Shown here: one piece after another, positions 1 through 6,561 of the stretch
How the letters are laid out: the number at the start of each line of letters is the position of its first letter
Position numbering within the stretch: the first letter of the stretch is position 1
Notes under the pieces: generated by a model
Databases searched by the model: none
What the model saw: only the letters and a program-made list of their open reading frames with translations
What the model was told of the DNA's origin: nothing
Translations under genes and position numbers: made by a program
NCBI GenBank assembly: GCA_030043255.1
Contig: JASHYB010000020.1
Location: 1-15,207, forward strand
Direction of reading: 5' to 3'
Source: Thermoplasmata archaeon
GTDB taxonomy: Archaea > Thermoplasmatota > Thermoplasmata > Lutacidiplasmatales > UBA184
Length of the DNA stretch: 15,207 nucleotides

Positions 1-82
1 AGGAGAAACGGTCGAAACGCTCGCTGAGCCGGGCGAGCTCGTCCACCTGCGGTCGGGGAACAGCGGGAACGACGACCGGCAC
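1..82 (-). CDS. 5' end of an unidentified protein (partial)
   Basis: An open frame begins with GTG at 82 and runs off the left edge without a stop. Only the first 27 residues are visible, beginning MPVVVPAVPRPQVDEL and continuing with a charged, probably helical stretch (ARLSERFDRFS). I do not recognise a family from so little. The start is supported by a TATA-like element (CTATCTC on the minus strand, 104-110) centred about 25 nt upstream, the same geometry as other genes here. It lies 72 nt downstream of the membrane protein gene on the same strand but seems to have its own promoter. Chance is a real alternative because GC-rich DNA has many open frames. Confidence 0.45.
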   Translation of the reverse strand, partial: MPVVVPAVPRPQVDELARLSERFDRFS

Positions 83-103
83 GGTCGGCCCACGCTGCCG
101 GCC

Positions 104-110
104 GAGATAG
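104..110 (-). promoter_or_regulatory. TATA-like box for the partial gene starting at 82
   Basis: The minus strand reads CTATCTC, an AT-richer island in very GC-rich sequence. It is centred about 25 nt before the GTG at 82, as expected for an archaeal TATA box driving a leaderless or nearly leaderless mRNA. Confidence 0.4.
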
Positions 111-154
111 GTTCACGGTGGGGGGGCGCGGGCCGCAGGGCAGCGAGACGGTCC

Positions 155-1159
155 TCAGGGAACGGCCGACCCCGGTGGGCCCGCGACGGGGCCCGCCGAC
201 GCACGGGCGTCCAGCGTTCTCCCCAGACCGAACAGCAGTACCGCGGCGACGGCCGCGACGCCGAGGATGCCGGGAGCGCTGACCTCCAGAATCGCATCCC
301 ACAGGAAGAGCGGCACCATCATGCCGACTGCGACCGCGAACAGCGACCGCTCGACGTCGACCTCGCCGACCCGGGTGGCGAGCACGCAGAGCGCGAGGCC
401 GTTCACGGCGACCAGGAGCCCGCCGACGAGCCACGCGGACCCGCGCTGCGAGCCGGAGACGATCAGGACGAAGACCCAGGCGATCCACTCCAGCGAGCCG
501 GCGAGGGCGAGCCCCCACCGACCGGTCCGGCGAGCCCCGGGCCGGGCCCGCAGCGTCGTGGCGTGAAGCCAGGCCCCGAGGGCGAGCAAGCCCAACGCGA
601 CGGCCAGGAAGAGGAGGAAGGCCGCCGGGCTGGGGCCGTGGCCGACCAGCAGCGCGAAGACGGCCACGACGGCGACGTACAGGGTCCCCAGCGCCGCCAC
701 GCCGCCCCGGTCGAACCAGCGGACGCCGTGCGCGGCCGGGAACGCGAGGCGGGTCAGCAGGATCGGGAGCGCGATGGAGTAGGTGGCGTGGAAGACGGTC
801 AGGCCGAGCGCCCACAGCCAGTTCACCCCGTAGGCCGCACCGTACGTCCCCAGGGCCCCGACCGGAGGCCCGCTCCGCTCGAAGAAGGTGTGGACGGCGA
901 ACCCCTCTTCGCCGATGCCGTACGCCGCGCCCCAGAGCAGGATCGACGCCCAGCCCTTCTTCAGGACGACCGACGCCTCGCGGATCAGCAGCGCGCCGCT
1001 CCCGTAGAGCCCGATCTCGAAGGCGAAGCTCACCAGGAAGCCCGGCGGGTCGAGGATCAGGCGGTCGATCGGGGTCGAGCCGGTGAGCAGCTCCGGGATC
1101 GCCGGAGCGAGCAGGGCGAGCACCCACACCGGCCGCCGGGGGCGGATCGTGATCCGCAA
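155..1159 (-). CDS. Polytopic integral membrane protein of unknown function (possible CPBP-like intramembrane protein)
   Basis: This 334-residue protein has about nine or ten hydrophobic segments, roughly at residues 11-28, 42-60, 70-90, 105-135, 155-173, 178-199, 214-235, 241-262, 272-292 and 296-313. Polar residues sit in or beside the first four: E23 (PELLTGSTP), R60-E61 (LLIRE), E84-E85 (GIGEEGFAVHTFFE), N113-W114 and H124 (VFHATYSIALP). A double Glu followed by a downstream FH is reminiscent of CPBP/CAAX-type intramembrane proteases, but the exact EExxxR and HxxxN motifs are not present, so the likeness is only suggestive. I recall similar unnamed membrane proteins in Actinobacteria and archaea. 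The start is a TTG at 1159 with a weak TATA-like element about 29 nt upstream. An in-frame GTG at codon 11 is an alternative that would remove the basic leader RITIRPRRP. The stop is TGA at 155-157. Confidence 0.8.
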   Translation of the reverse strand: MRITIRPRRPVWVLALLAPAIPELLTGSTPIDRLILDPPGFLVSFAFEIGLYGSGALLIREASVVLKKGWASILLWGAAYGIGEEGFAVHTFFERSGPPVGALGTYGAAYGVNWLWALGLTVFHATYSIALPILLTRLAFPAAHGVRWFDRGGVAALGTLYVAVVAVFALLVGHGPSPAAFLLFLAVALGLLALGAWLHATTLRARPGARRTGRWGLALAGSLEWIAWVFVLIVSGSQRGSAWLVGGLLVAVNGLALCVLATRVGEVDVERSLFAVAVGMMVPLFLWDAILEVSAPGILGVAAVAAVLLFGLGRTLDARASAGPVAGPPGSAVP

Positions 1160-1184
1160 GCGGAACGACGGACGCCGCTCCCGC

Positions 1185-1192
1185 CTACTTCA
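1185..1192 (-). promoter_or_regulatory. Weak TATA-like element for the membrane protein gene
   Basis: The minus strand reads approximately TGAAGTAG, about 29 nt upstream of the TTG at 1159. It is the most AT-rich patch in the 95-bp divergent spacer on that side. It is weak and supported mainly by its position. Confidence 0.25.
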
Positions 1193-1222
1193 CGACCGTG
1201 CTCCACGGCGGCCGACGGGACG

Positions 1223-1230
1223 GCTATATG
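1223..1230 (+). promoter_or_regulatory. TATA box of the SppA-like peptidase gene
   Basis: GCTATATG is a good archaeal TATA box in otherwise GC-rich DNA, centred about 28 nt upstream of the ATG at 1255. It overlaps an earlier in-frame ATG (1228). This argues that the 1228 ATG is promoter DNA and that translation starts at 1255 on a leaderless mRNA. Confidence 0.65.
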
Positions 1231-1254
1231 GGGCGGTCCGCCGTGGGCCGCTCG

Positions 1255-2049
1255 ATGCGCGAGCTCCTGGCGCACGTGTCGTTCCGCGGACCGATCCGGG
1301 AACGGACGGTCGAGCCGTACGTCCGCCTGCTCAAGGGCCTGAGGAGCCGCAAGAGGGTCAAGGGGGTCCTCTTCGACATCTCCAGCGGGGGCGGCGAGGT
1401 CGTGGCTTCCTCCGACCTCTTCCTCGCCGTCAAGCGCCTGGACGCGGTCAAGCCGGTCTACGCCTCGATCGGGGGGATCGGCGCCTCCGGCGGCTACCTG
1501 GCGGCGCTAGGCGCCCGGCGGATCTTCGCCTATCCGGAGTCGCTGCTCGGCTCGATCGGCGTCATCTACCCGCACATCGCGGTCCGCGAACTGCTCCGTC
1601 GCCTCGGCATCTCCGTTGAGCTGCTGCACGTCGGCGAGCACAAGGACGCCTTCCAGGGGTACCGGGACCTGAACGACGTCGAACGCGCCAAGGTCCAGGC
1701 GCTCGCCCAGGAGGACTACGACGCCTTCGTACGGACGGTCGCGGAGGCTCGCAAGCGGCCGCTGGAGGAGATCCGCGCGCTGGCGACCGGCGAGGTCTGG
1801 ACCGGCTCGCGGGCCCTGGCCCTGGGCCTGGTCGACGGCCTCGGCGACCGGGAGGCGGCGCTGGAGGAGCTGGCGCGGAACGTGGGCGTCGCGTCGCGCC
1901 GGACGGTCCGCGCCGCGCCTCCGCGCTCGCTCTGGGACCGGATGGTGGTCGGGGGAGCGATGGGGATCTCGGCCGCGATCGCCGACCGGGCGTCCGAGGC
2001 GGTCACCGACGCGATCCTCGGCCTCGGCGGTTCCGGCGGCCTGCGCTAA
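1255..2049 (+). CDS. sppA: SppA-like serine peptidase (S49, signal peptide peptidase family)
   Basis: This 264-residue protein is a member of the S49/ClpP-fold peptidases, which degrade released signal peptides and other membrane-associated peptides with a Ser-Lys dyad. The nucleophile motif GIGASGGYLAA places Ser78, and GEHKDAFQGYRDL places the probable general base Lys130, at the spacing expected for single-domain SppA. FDISSGGGEVVAS (40-52) is the conserved glycine-rich strand of the fold. ATG at 1255 was preferred over ATG at 1228 because a TATA box lies about 28 nt before it and overlaps the earlier codon. Characterised archaeal SppA proteins usually carry an N-terminal membrane anchor; none is seen here with any plausible start, so the enzyme may be cytosolic or peripheral. 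The C-terminal region around residues 225-250 is Ala/Gly-rich and possibly amphipathic. Sec61-beta follows 32 bp downstream with its own promoter, which fits a secretion-linked role. Confidence 0.88.
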   Translation: MRELLAHVSFRGPIRERTVEPYVRLLKGLRSRKRVKGVLFDISSGGGEVVASSDLFLAVKRLDAVKPVYASIGGIGASGGYLAALGARRIFAYPESLLGSIGVIYPHIAVRELLRRLGISVELLHVGEHKDAFQGYRDLNDVERAKVQALAQEDYDAFVRTVAEARKRPLEEIRALATGEVWTGSRALALGLVDGLGDREAALEELARNVGVASRRTVRAAPPRSLWDRMVVGGAMGISAAIADRASEAVTDAILGLGGSGGLR

Positions 2050-2051
2050 CC

Positions 2052-2058
2052 GTTATCT
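2052..2058 (+). promoter_or_regulatory. TATA-like box of sec61-beta
   Basis: GTTATCT lies immediately after the SppA-like stop codon and is centred about 27 nt upstream of the GTG at 2082. It indicates separate, probably leaderless transcription of sec61-beta. Confidence 0.55.
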
Positions 2059-2081
2059 AGCCGCCGGCGGTCCTGGGGACC

Positions 2082-2243
2082 GTGCCCGACAAGAAACGTT
2101 CCGGCTTCTCCAGCGCCGCCGGGCTCATCCAGTACTACGACATGGAGGAGAGCCGGTCGCTCAAGATCAACCCGTACCTCGTCTTCGGGCTGGGGATCGG
2201 GGTCGCGTTCCTGGTCGAGATCCTGAGCTGGCGGCTCGTCTAG
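2082..2243 (+). CDS. Preprotein translocase subunit Sec61-beta (archaeal)
   Basis: This 53-residue protein is the small tail-anchored subunit of the archaeal SecYE-beta translocon. Its basic, Ser-rich cytosolic N-terminus (MPDKKRSGFSSAAGL) leads into the conserved family pattern GLIQYYDMEESRSLKINP (residues 14-31). One C-terminal membrane helix follows (about 32-48, PYLVFGLGIGVAFLVEIL). The length and order match archaeal Sec61-beta exactly. The start is GTG with a TATA-like box 27 nt upstream. The gene was found by reading the 190-bp gap between its neighbours. Its TAG stop (2241-2243) overlaps the TAG stop of the convergent TYW1 gene in a shared CTAG. It is a clear archaeal marker, and its position after an SppA-like peptidase groups two secretion functions. 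Confidence 0.92.
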   Translation: MPDKKRSGFSSAAGLIQYYDMEESRSLKINPYLVFGLGIGVAFLVEILSWRLV

Positions 2244-3202
2244 ACCGCCGCCTCGAGCTCCGGCGCGAGGCCGGGGAGGAAACGTTCCGCCGAGCCGTTG
2301 CCCAGCAACACCACCTTCGAGTCGGGGGACTCGTCCAGCACCCGGTAACCGGTCCGGCGCGCGAGACGGGAGGCGAACGCAGCGATCTCCGCGTGCTCCG
2401 GGACGTGGTCCCGGCCGAGCCGCTGGCGCGAGCGCCCCATGTACACGTAGCCCTTCGGCTCGATGAAGTCCGGGCGGGCCAGCAGATCCATCTCGCCGTA
2501 GGCGTCGGCCCAGCCGAGGTTCCAGCCGCGGACCAGCGTGTGCCGAACGACGCGCCGGGTCCGCAGGCCCCGGACGATCTCGAGCGACTCCTGCAGGCGC
2601 GCCCAGGCGTCCTCCTGCGCCGGCAGCGTCAGCCGTCGGAACACCTCCTCGTTCGGTGCGGTCACCGAAACGTACAGCTGCGTCGGCAGCGGCGCGAGCG
2701 CCCGCAGGGCGTCCGGGTTCGTGCCGTTCGTCACCAGGAACGTCGTGATGCCCCGCTCGTGGCAGAGCTCCAGGAACCGGTTCATCTTCGGGTAGAGCGT
2801 CGGTTCGCCCGTCAGCGAGATCGCGATGTGACGCGGGCTCTGCGCCTCGGTCCAGCGCTCGAGCGGGACCGAGGCGTCCCCCTTGAAGCCGGAGAGGATC
2901 CGCCGCTGGGCGTCGATCGACCGGTCCAGCAGCGTCTCGGGGTCGTCGTAGGCGACCATCGTCTCGTCGTTCTCCCAGCCCTGGTTGCGCCAGCAGAACC
3001 GGCAGGTCAGGTTGCACGAGTCGATCGCCGGGGACATCTGCAGGCAGCGGTGGCTCTGGATCCCGTAGAAGCGACCCTTGTAGCAGTCCCGACCCCGCTC
3101 CAGCGACTCCCGGCTCCAGTAGCAGAGCTTGACCGCGCTGTGCTTGCCGACCAGCTGGTAGCCCTGCTCGGCGAGGTTCCCCGCGAGGTCCTGGTCCCCC
3201 AT
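2240..3202 (-). CDS. taw1: 4-demethylwyosine synthase TYW1 (radical SAM)
   Basis: This 320-residue enzyme forms the tricyclic 4-demethylwyosine base from N1-methylguanosine at position 37 of tRNA-Phe, using pyruvate and SAM. The radical SAM motif CNLTCRFC gives Cys63, Cys67 and Cys70. Cys27 (LCYWS), Cys40 (RDCYKG) and Cys53 (HRCLQM) have the spacing of the second iron-sulfur cluster of Methanocaldococcus jannaschii TYW1. GEPTLYPKMNRF (about residues 132-143) and FLVTNGTNPDAL are conserved core motifs. The length is typical of archaeal TYW1, which lacks the flavodoxin domain of the eukaryotic enzyme. ATG at 3202 is supported by an ATATTA box about 31 nt upstream, so the mRNA is probably leaderless or nearly so. 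The gene is convergent with sec61-beta and overlaps it by four bases. The archaeal name Taw1 is used as the symbol. Confidence 0.95.
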   Translation of the reverse strand: MGDQDLAGNLAEQGYQLVGKHSAVKLCYWSRESLERGRDCYKGRFYGIQSHRCLQMSPAIDSCNLTCRFCWRNQGWENDETMVAYDDPETLLDRSIDAQRRILSGFKGDASVPLERWTEAQSPRHIAISLTGEPTLYPKMNRFLELCHERGITTFLVTNGTNPDALRALAPLPTQLYVSVTAPNEEVFRRLTLPAQEDAWARLQESLEIVRGLRTRRVVRHTLVRGWNLGWADAYGEMDLLARPDFIEPKGYVYMGRSRQRLGRDHVPEHAEIAAFASRLARRTGYRVLDESPDSKVVLLGNGSAERFLPGLAPELEAAV

Positions 3203-3230
3203 CGAGCCGTCCGTCGCGAGGCGGGGCCCG

Positions 3231-3236
3231 TAATAT
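3231..3236 (-). promoter_or_regulatory. TATA box of TYW1 (possibly bidirectional)
   Basis: The minus strand reads ATATTA, centred about 31 nt before the TYW1 ATG, in a long GC-only context. The plus strand reads TAATAT, so the same island might also serve the divergent MFS gene. That would give the MFS transcript a leader of roughly 80 nt. Confidence 0.6.
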
Positions 3237-3345
3237 GGGTTCGGGCCCGGTCCTGCCTCCGCGCCCCACGGACACCGGGGGTGCGTCGCCGCCGTGCGCG
3301 CACCCCTTGGGCCGTCGGCGCCGGTGCCGTGACCGGAGCAGGACG

Positions 3346-4584
3346 ATGGACCGGAACCTCCGCTGGTTGGCGTTCGGCGCCGTCATCCGGGCGACCGGCC
3401 TGAGCCTCGTCCTCCCCTACGTCGCGCTGTTCCTGCGCAACGTCCTGCACGTCGGCTACGTCGAGATCGGCGTTCTCGTCGCGCTGCTCGGGGTGGCCCC
3501 GCTCGCCGTCTACCCGTTCGGCGGGGCCATCGCGGACCGGCTCGGCCGGCGGAACCTGCTGGTCGCGGCGCTGGTCCTCGAGGCGGTCAGCGTGCTGGGG
3601 ACCGGCGCGGCGATGTACGCCCGGAACCTGCCCGCCGTGCTGCTCGCCGGCGGCACGGTCTCGCTGTCCGGGGCCCTGGGGGGACCGGCGTTCTCCGCCT
3701 ACATCGCCGATCTCGCCGTCGGCTCGGCGCGGACCGAGGGGTTCACCTGGTTCCGCATCGGATGGAACGTCGGGTTCACCGCCGGGGTCCTCTCGGGCGG
3801 GGTGCTGATCGGCCTCCTCGGCTTCGCGACGGTCGGCCTGCTCGCCGGGACGGTGCTGGTCGCGAGCACCGCGCTGCTCGGCTGGGCGCTGGAGCCGAGC
3901 CCCTACGACCGGGACCGCTCGAAGGGGCTGCCGCGCCCGAAGGGCTCCGTCGACGCGGAGGGCCGGGCGCTCGGGACGTGGCGGCTGCTCGGCCGCGACC
4001 GCCTCTTCCTCGCCTTCTGCGCCGTGCTCGCCGTCGCGCAGCTGTCGGTCAGCCAGTGGGGGACGATCTTCCCGCTGTACGCCAACACCGTCCTCCACCT
4101 GCCGTACGCCGAGGTCGGCGTCGGGCTCGCGCTGAACGGGGTCCTCGTGGTCGCGGCGCAGGCCCCGACGACCCGCCGCGCGCTCGGGCATCGGCACACC
4201 ACGCTCGTGCACCTCGGGGTGCTGCTGTACGTCGCCGGCTTCCTGTTCTTCGGCACGATCGCGCTGGTGCCGGGCCTCGTGCTCGCCGGCTTCCTCGCCG
4301 CCGTGGTCGTCCTGACGATGGGGGAGAACGTGCTGTCGATCCCGACGACGACGCTCCCGTCCAACCTCGCCCCGCCGGGGGAGGTGGGCGCCTACAACGG
4401 CGCCTACTTCGCGATCACCGGCGTCGGCCAGGTCCTCGCGACGACCTTCGGCGGCCTCGTTCTCGCGCTGGGCCTGGCCGCGCCGCTCACCTGGGCGATC
4501 CTGATGGTCCCGGCGGTCCCCGCGCTGGTCGTCAGCGCGCTCTGGGTCGCGCCGAAGGTCCCCGCGGCGCCGAACCGGGCGTGA
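3346..4584 (+). CDS. Major facilitator superfamily transporter (probable drug/metabolite exporter)
   Basis: This 412-residue, 12-helix-type permease uses the MFS fold, normally energised by an ion gradient. The cytoplasmic loop 2-3 signature is clear: GGAIADRLGRRN at residues 59-70, with the key Asp64 and Arg cluster. A hydrophilic central loop (about residues 183-213, Asp/Arg/Lys-rich) separates two hydrophobic halves. The substrate cannot be read from the sequence; the overall look is of the multidrug/sugar-exporter MFS group. I chose ATG 3346, preceded by a purine-rich GGAGCAGG, over ATG 3235. The extra 37 residues of the longer version are Pro/Arg-rich and encoded over the TYW1 promoter island. 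The gene ends 16 bp from the convergent ABC permease gene. Confidence 0.85.
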   Translation: MDRNLRWLAFGAVIRATGLSLVLPYVALFLRNVLHVGYVEIGVLVALLGVAPLAVYPFGGAIADRLGRRNLLVAALVLEAVSVLGTGAAMYARNLPAVLLAGGTVSLSGALGGPAFSAYIADLAVGSARTEGFTWFRIGWNVGFTAGVLSGGVLIGLLGFATVGLLAGTVLVASTALLGWALEPSPYDRDRSKGLPRPKGSVDAEGRALGTWRLLGRDRLFLAFCAVLAVAQLSVSQWGTIFPLYANTVLHLPYAEVGVGLALNGVLVVAAQAPTTRRALGHRHTTLVHLGVLLYVAGFLFFGTIALVPGLVLAGFLAAVVVLTMGENVLSIPTTTLPSNLAPPGEVGAYNGAYFAITGVGQVLATTFGGLVLALGLAAPLTWAILMVPAVPALVVSALWVAPKVPAAPNRA

Positions 4585-4600
4585 GGCCGGCCCGGACGGC

Positions 4601-5476
4601 CTACGTGAACTCTTCCCGCTCGAACAGCAGCAGGCCGACCGCGGCCGTCCCGATCAGGTAGCCCAGCATGATGACGAACCCCTCCGCGATCCCCGGGGTC
4701 CAGGTGGTCGACTGGACCATCATCCGGCCGATCATGGTCGTGGTGGTCGTCTTCGTGCCGAAGATCCCCCAGTTCACCCCGGAACCGAAGACGTTGCCGA
4801 TCGTCGACTCGGCGTAGGAGATCACCATCCACGGCTCGATCTTCACCAGGCCGACGATGACGTCCTGCAGGATCGTGAAGCCGAAGAGGAACAGGATCGC
4901 CGTCAGGACGAAGCCGTAGGCGCTGGTCTTGAACAGCGAGCTGAAGAAGAAGGTCGCGCCCAGCACCGCGCCGAGGTAGACGAGGGCCAGCGCCAGCGAC
5001 AGCAACAGCTGCCAGGGCACCGCCCCGGTGCCGAAGTAGTAGGCGCCGTTGGCCAGCAGGATCGCGAGGAACACCAGCATCGTCGCCGCGGCGGCGAGGT
5101 ACGCCGCGATGAACTTGCCGACGTAGACGGTGGTACGACGGATCGGCAGGCCCATCAGGAAGTAGCCGGTCTTGTTCTGGAACTCGCCGGCGATCGCGTC
5201 CCCCCCGAAGAAGACCGCCGCCAGGACGATGACGAGGTCGATCCCGCCGCCCCAGAAGGAGCCGTAGAACGCGACGTTGGAGGAGACCAGGCCCCCGCGG
5301 AAGTGGGCGACCAGCGCCGTGAGGATCGCCCCGATGACCGCGATGATCGCGATCAGGGCCACGAAGCGCCTGGAGCGCAGGTACTCGCGCAGCTGGTAGC
5401 GGGTCAGCTTGAACACCTGCTCGGAGGAGACCGGCACGCGCAGGCGACCGGCAGCGCCGTCCACGACCGCGCCCAC
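4601..5476 (-). CDS. ABC-2 family transporter permease
   Basis: This 291-residue protein is the membrane half of an ABC-2 exporter. A basic cytoplasmic N-terminus (LTRYQLREYLRSRR) precedes about six membrane segments, roughly at residues 38-57, 77-94, 118-143, 155-180, 187-210 and 265-285. After the second, GEFQNKTGYFLMGLPIRRTT (97-116) is the amphipathic coupling element typical of this family. A Thr-rich extracellular loop (TKTTTTTMIG, 241-250) lies before the last helix. It starts with GTG, 3 nt after the ATPase stop codon, with a GGGGGG tract about 7-13 nt upstream, so it is translationally coupled to the ATPase gene. The substrate is unknown. One permease gene with one ATPase implies a homodimeric permease. 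Confidence 0.88.
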   Translation of the reverse strand: MGAVVDGAAGRLRVPVSSEQVFKLTRYQLREYLRSRRFVALIAIIAVIGAILTALVAHFRGGLVSSNVAFYGSFWGGGIDLVIVLAAVFFGGDAIAGEFQNKTGYFLMGLPIRRTTVYVGKFIAAYLAAAATMLVFLAILLANGAYYFGTGAVPWQLLLSLALALVYLGAVLGATFFFSSLFKTSAYGFVLTAILFLFGFTILQDVIVGLVKIEPWMVISYAESTIGNVFGSGVNWGIFGTKTTTTTMIGRMMVQSTTWTPGIAEGFVIMLGYLIGTAAVGLLLFEREEFT

Positions 5477-5479
5477 CGC

Positions 5480-6436
5480 TCAGTCCCCCCGGGAGATCTG
5501 CTGCAGGTAGATCTCCTCCAGCGCGCTCTCGGACTCGGCGACGCTGAGCAGCCCGAGGTGCAGGCCGACCAGGCCTTCGATCAGCCGCTCCTGGCCCCCG
5601 GCGCCGCCCTGGAAGCGCAGCCGAACCCGCTTGGGGTCCAGCCGCTGCGACCCCGTCACGCCGGGGAGCGCCGCCAGGCGCGCGTCGTCGGCCGGCTCGA
5701 GCGGCCGGGCGAAGCTCGCGTCCAGCGAGGCATGCCCGTCCGAGAAGCGGGTGGTCACGTTCTCCAGCGTGTCGTAGAACAGCAGCTTGCCACGGTCGAT
5801 CAGCGCGACCTCGTCGCAGACGTCGACGACCTCGCTGAGAATGTGGCTGCTCATGAAGATCAGCCGGCGGCTCTTCTTGAGGTCCCGGACGATCGCCCGG
5901 ACCTCCGCCATCCCCCGGGGGTCCAAGCCCGTCGACGGCTCGTCCAGCAGCAGGACCGCCGGGTCGTGGACCAGGGTCGCGGCGATGTTGATCCGCTGCT
6001 TCATCCCCTTGGAGAAGCGGCCGACCTTCTGGTCGGCCCACTCCGTCATCTTGACCTCGCCGAGCACCGTCGCGATCCGCTCGGCACGCTCGGCCGGCGG
6101 GACGCCGCGCAGGTCCGCGACCATCTCGAGCGCCTCGTTCGGGGTGAGCGACGGATAGATCTCCGGGCTCTCGATGAGCACCCCCGCGTCGGCGAGCGCA
6201 GCCTTGCGGTCCTCGCGGACGGAGACGCCGTTCAGCAGCGCGTCGCCGCGCGTCGGGAAGATCATGTTGGTGAGCAGCTTGAGGGTCGTGGTCTTGCCGG
6301 CGCCGTTCGGCCCGAGGAAGCCGACGCACTTCGTCCCCTCGATCTTCAGGTTGAGGCCGTTGAGGGCGGTGAAGTGCCCGAACGACTTCGTGAGGTCGCG
6401 GGTCTCGATGGACGGCACGGTCACGAGCTTGGGCAC
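5480..6436 (-). CDS. ABC transporter ATP-binding protein (ABC-2 exporter ATPase)
   Basis: This 318-residue ATPase powers the adjacent ABC-2 permease. The Walker A motif is GPNGAGKTT at 42-50. The signature is a degenerate FSKGMKQR (141-148) in place of LSGGQ, a common form in this exporter class. Walker B is VLLLDEP with Glu166, and the H-loop is FMSSHIL with His198. The usual Q-loop Gln position reads LIESPEIYPSL, as in BcrA/lantibiotic-type ATPases. The C-terminal 90 residues form the accessory domain seen in drug and lantibiotic exporters. The start is GTG at 6436, and in-frame GTGs at codons 5 and 7 are alternatives. A GTTAAGT box about 41 nt upstream would give a leader of about 14 nt. 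This is the first gene of a two-gene operon. Confidence 0.93.
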   Translation of the reverse strand: MPKLVTVPSIETRDLTKSFGHFTALNGLNLKIEGTKCVGFLGPNGAGKTTTLKLLTNMIFPTRGDALLNGVSVREDRKAALADAGVLIESPEIYPSLTPNEALEMVADLRGVPPAERAERIATVLGEVKMTEWADQKVGRFSKGMKQRINIAATLVHDPAVLLLDEPSTGLDPRGMAEVRAIVRDLKKSRRLIFMSSHILSEVVDVCDEVALIDRGKLLFYDTLENVTTRFSDGHASLDASFARPLEPADDARLAALPGVTGSQRLDPKRVRLRFQGGAGGQERLIEGLVGLHLGLLSVAESESALEEIYLQQISRGD

Positions 6437-6473
6437 CCCGAAGAGAGCGGCAGGAGAGGTGCCGGTCGGGGAG

Positions 6474-6480
6474 ACTTAAC
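6474..6480 (-). promoter_or_regulatory. TATA-like box of the ABC exporter operon
   Basis: The minus strand reads GTTAAGT in the 125-bp GC-rich spacer upstream of the ABC ATPase. The predicted transcription start is near 6450, about 14 nt before the GTG at 6436. Confidence 0.45.
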
Positions 6481-6561
6481 GGCTCCGGGGCGTGCGCCGC
6501 CGAGACATGGGGGCAGGCCGGAGAGCGCTCCCACCCCGCTCCCGCGCGTCCGGCCCCGGGT

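Noticed and set aside
563..1342. Long plus-strand open frames opposite the membrane protein gene (and similar ones across the window)
   Set aside because: High G+C makes long stop-free antisense frames common. These are rich in Arg, Pro, Gly and Asp with no family motifs, and lie opposite genes with clear domains or membrane segments.
3235..3345. Upstream extension of the MFS gene to the ATG at 3235
   Set aside because: The extra 37 residues are Pro/Arg-rich, unlike the start of an MFS protein, and the codon lies in the TYW1 TATA island.
6432..6463. Inverted repeat GGCACC/GGTGCC around the ABC ATPase start, as a possible translation-control hairpin
   Set aside because: The stem is only 6 bp with a 20-nt loop. 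The transcription start predicted from the TATA-like box (about 6450) would exclude the 5' arm from the mRNA.
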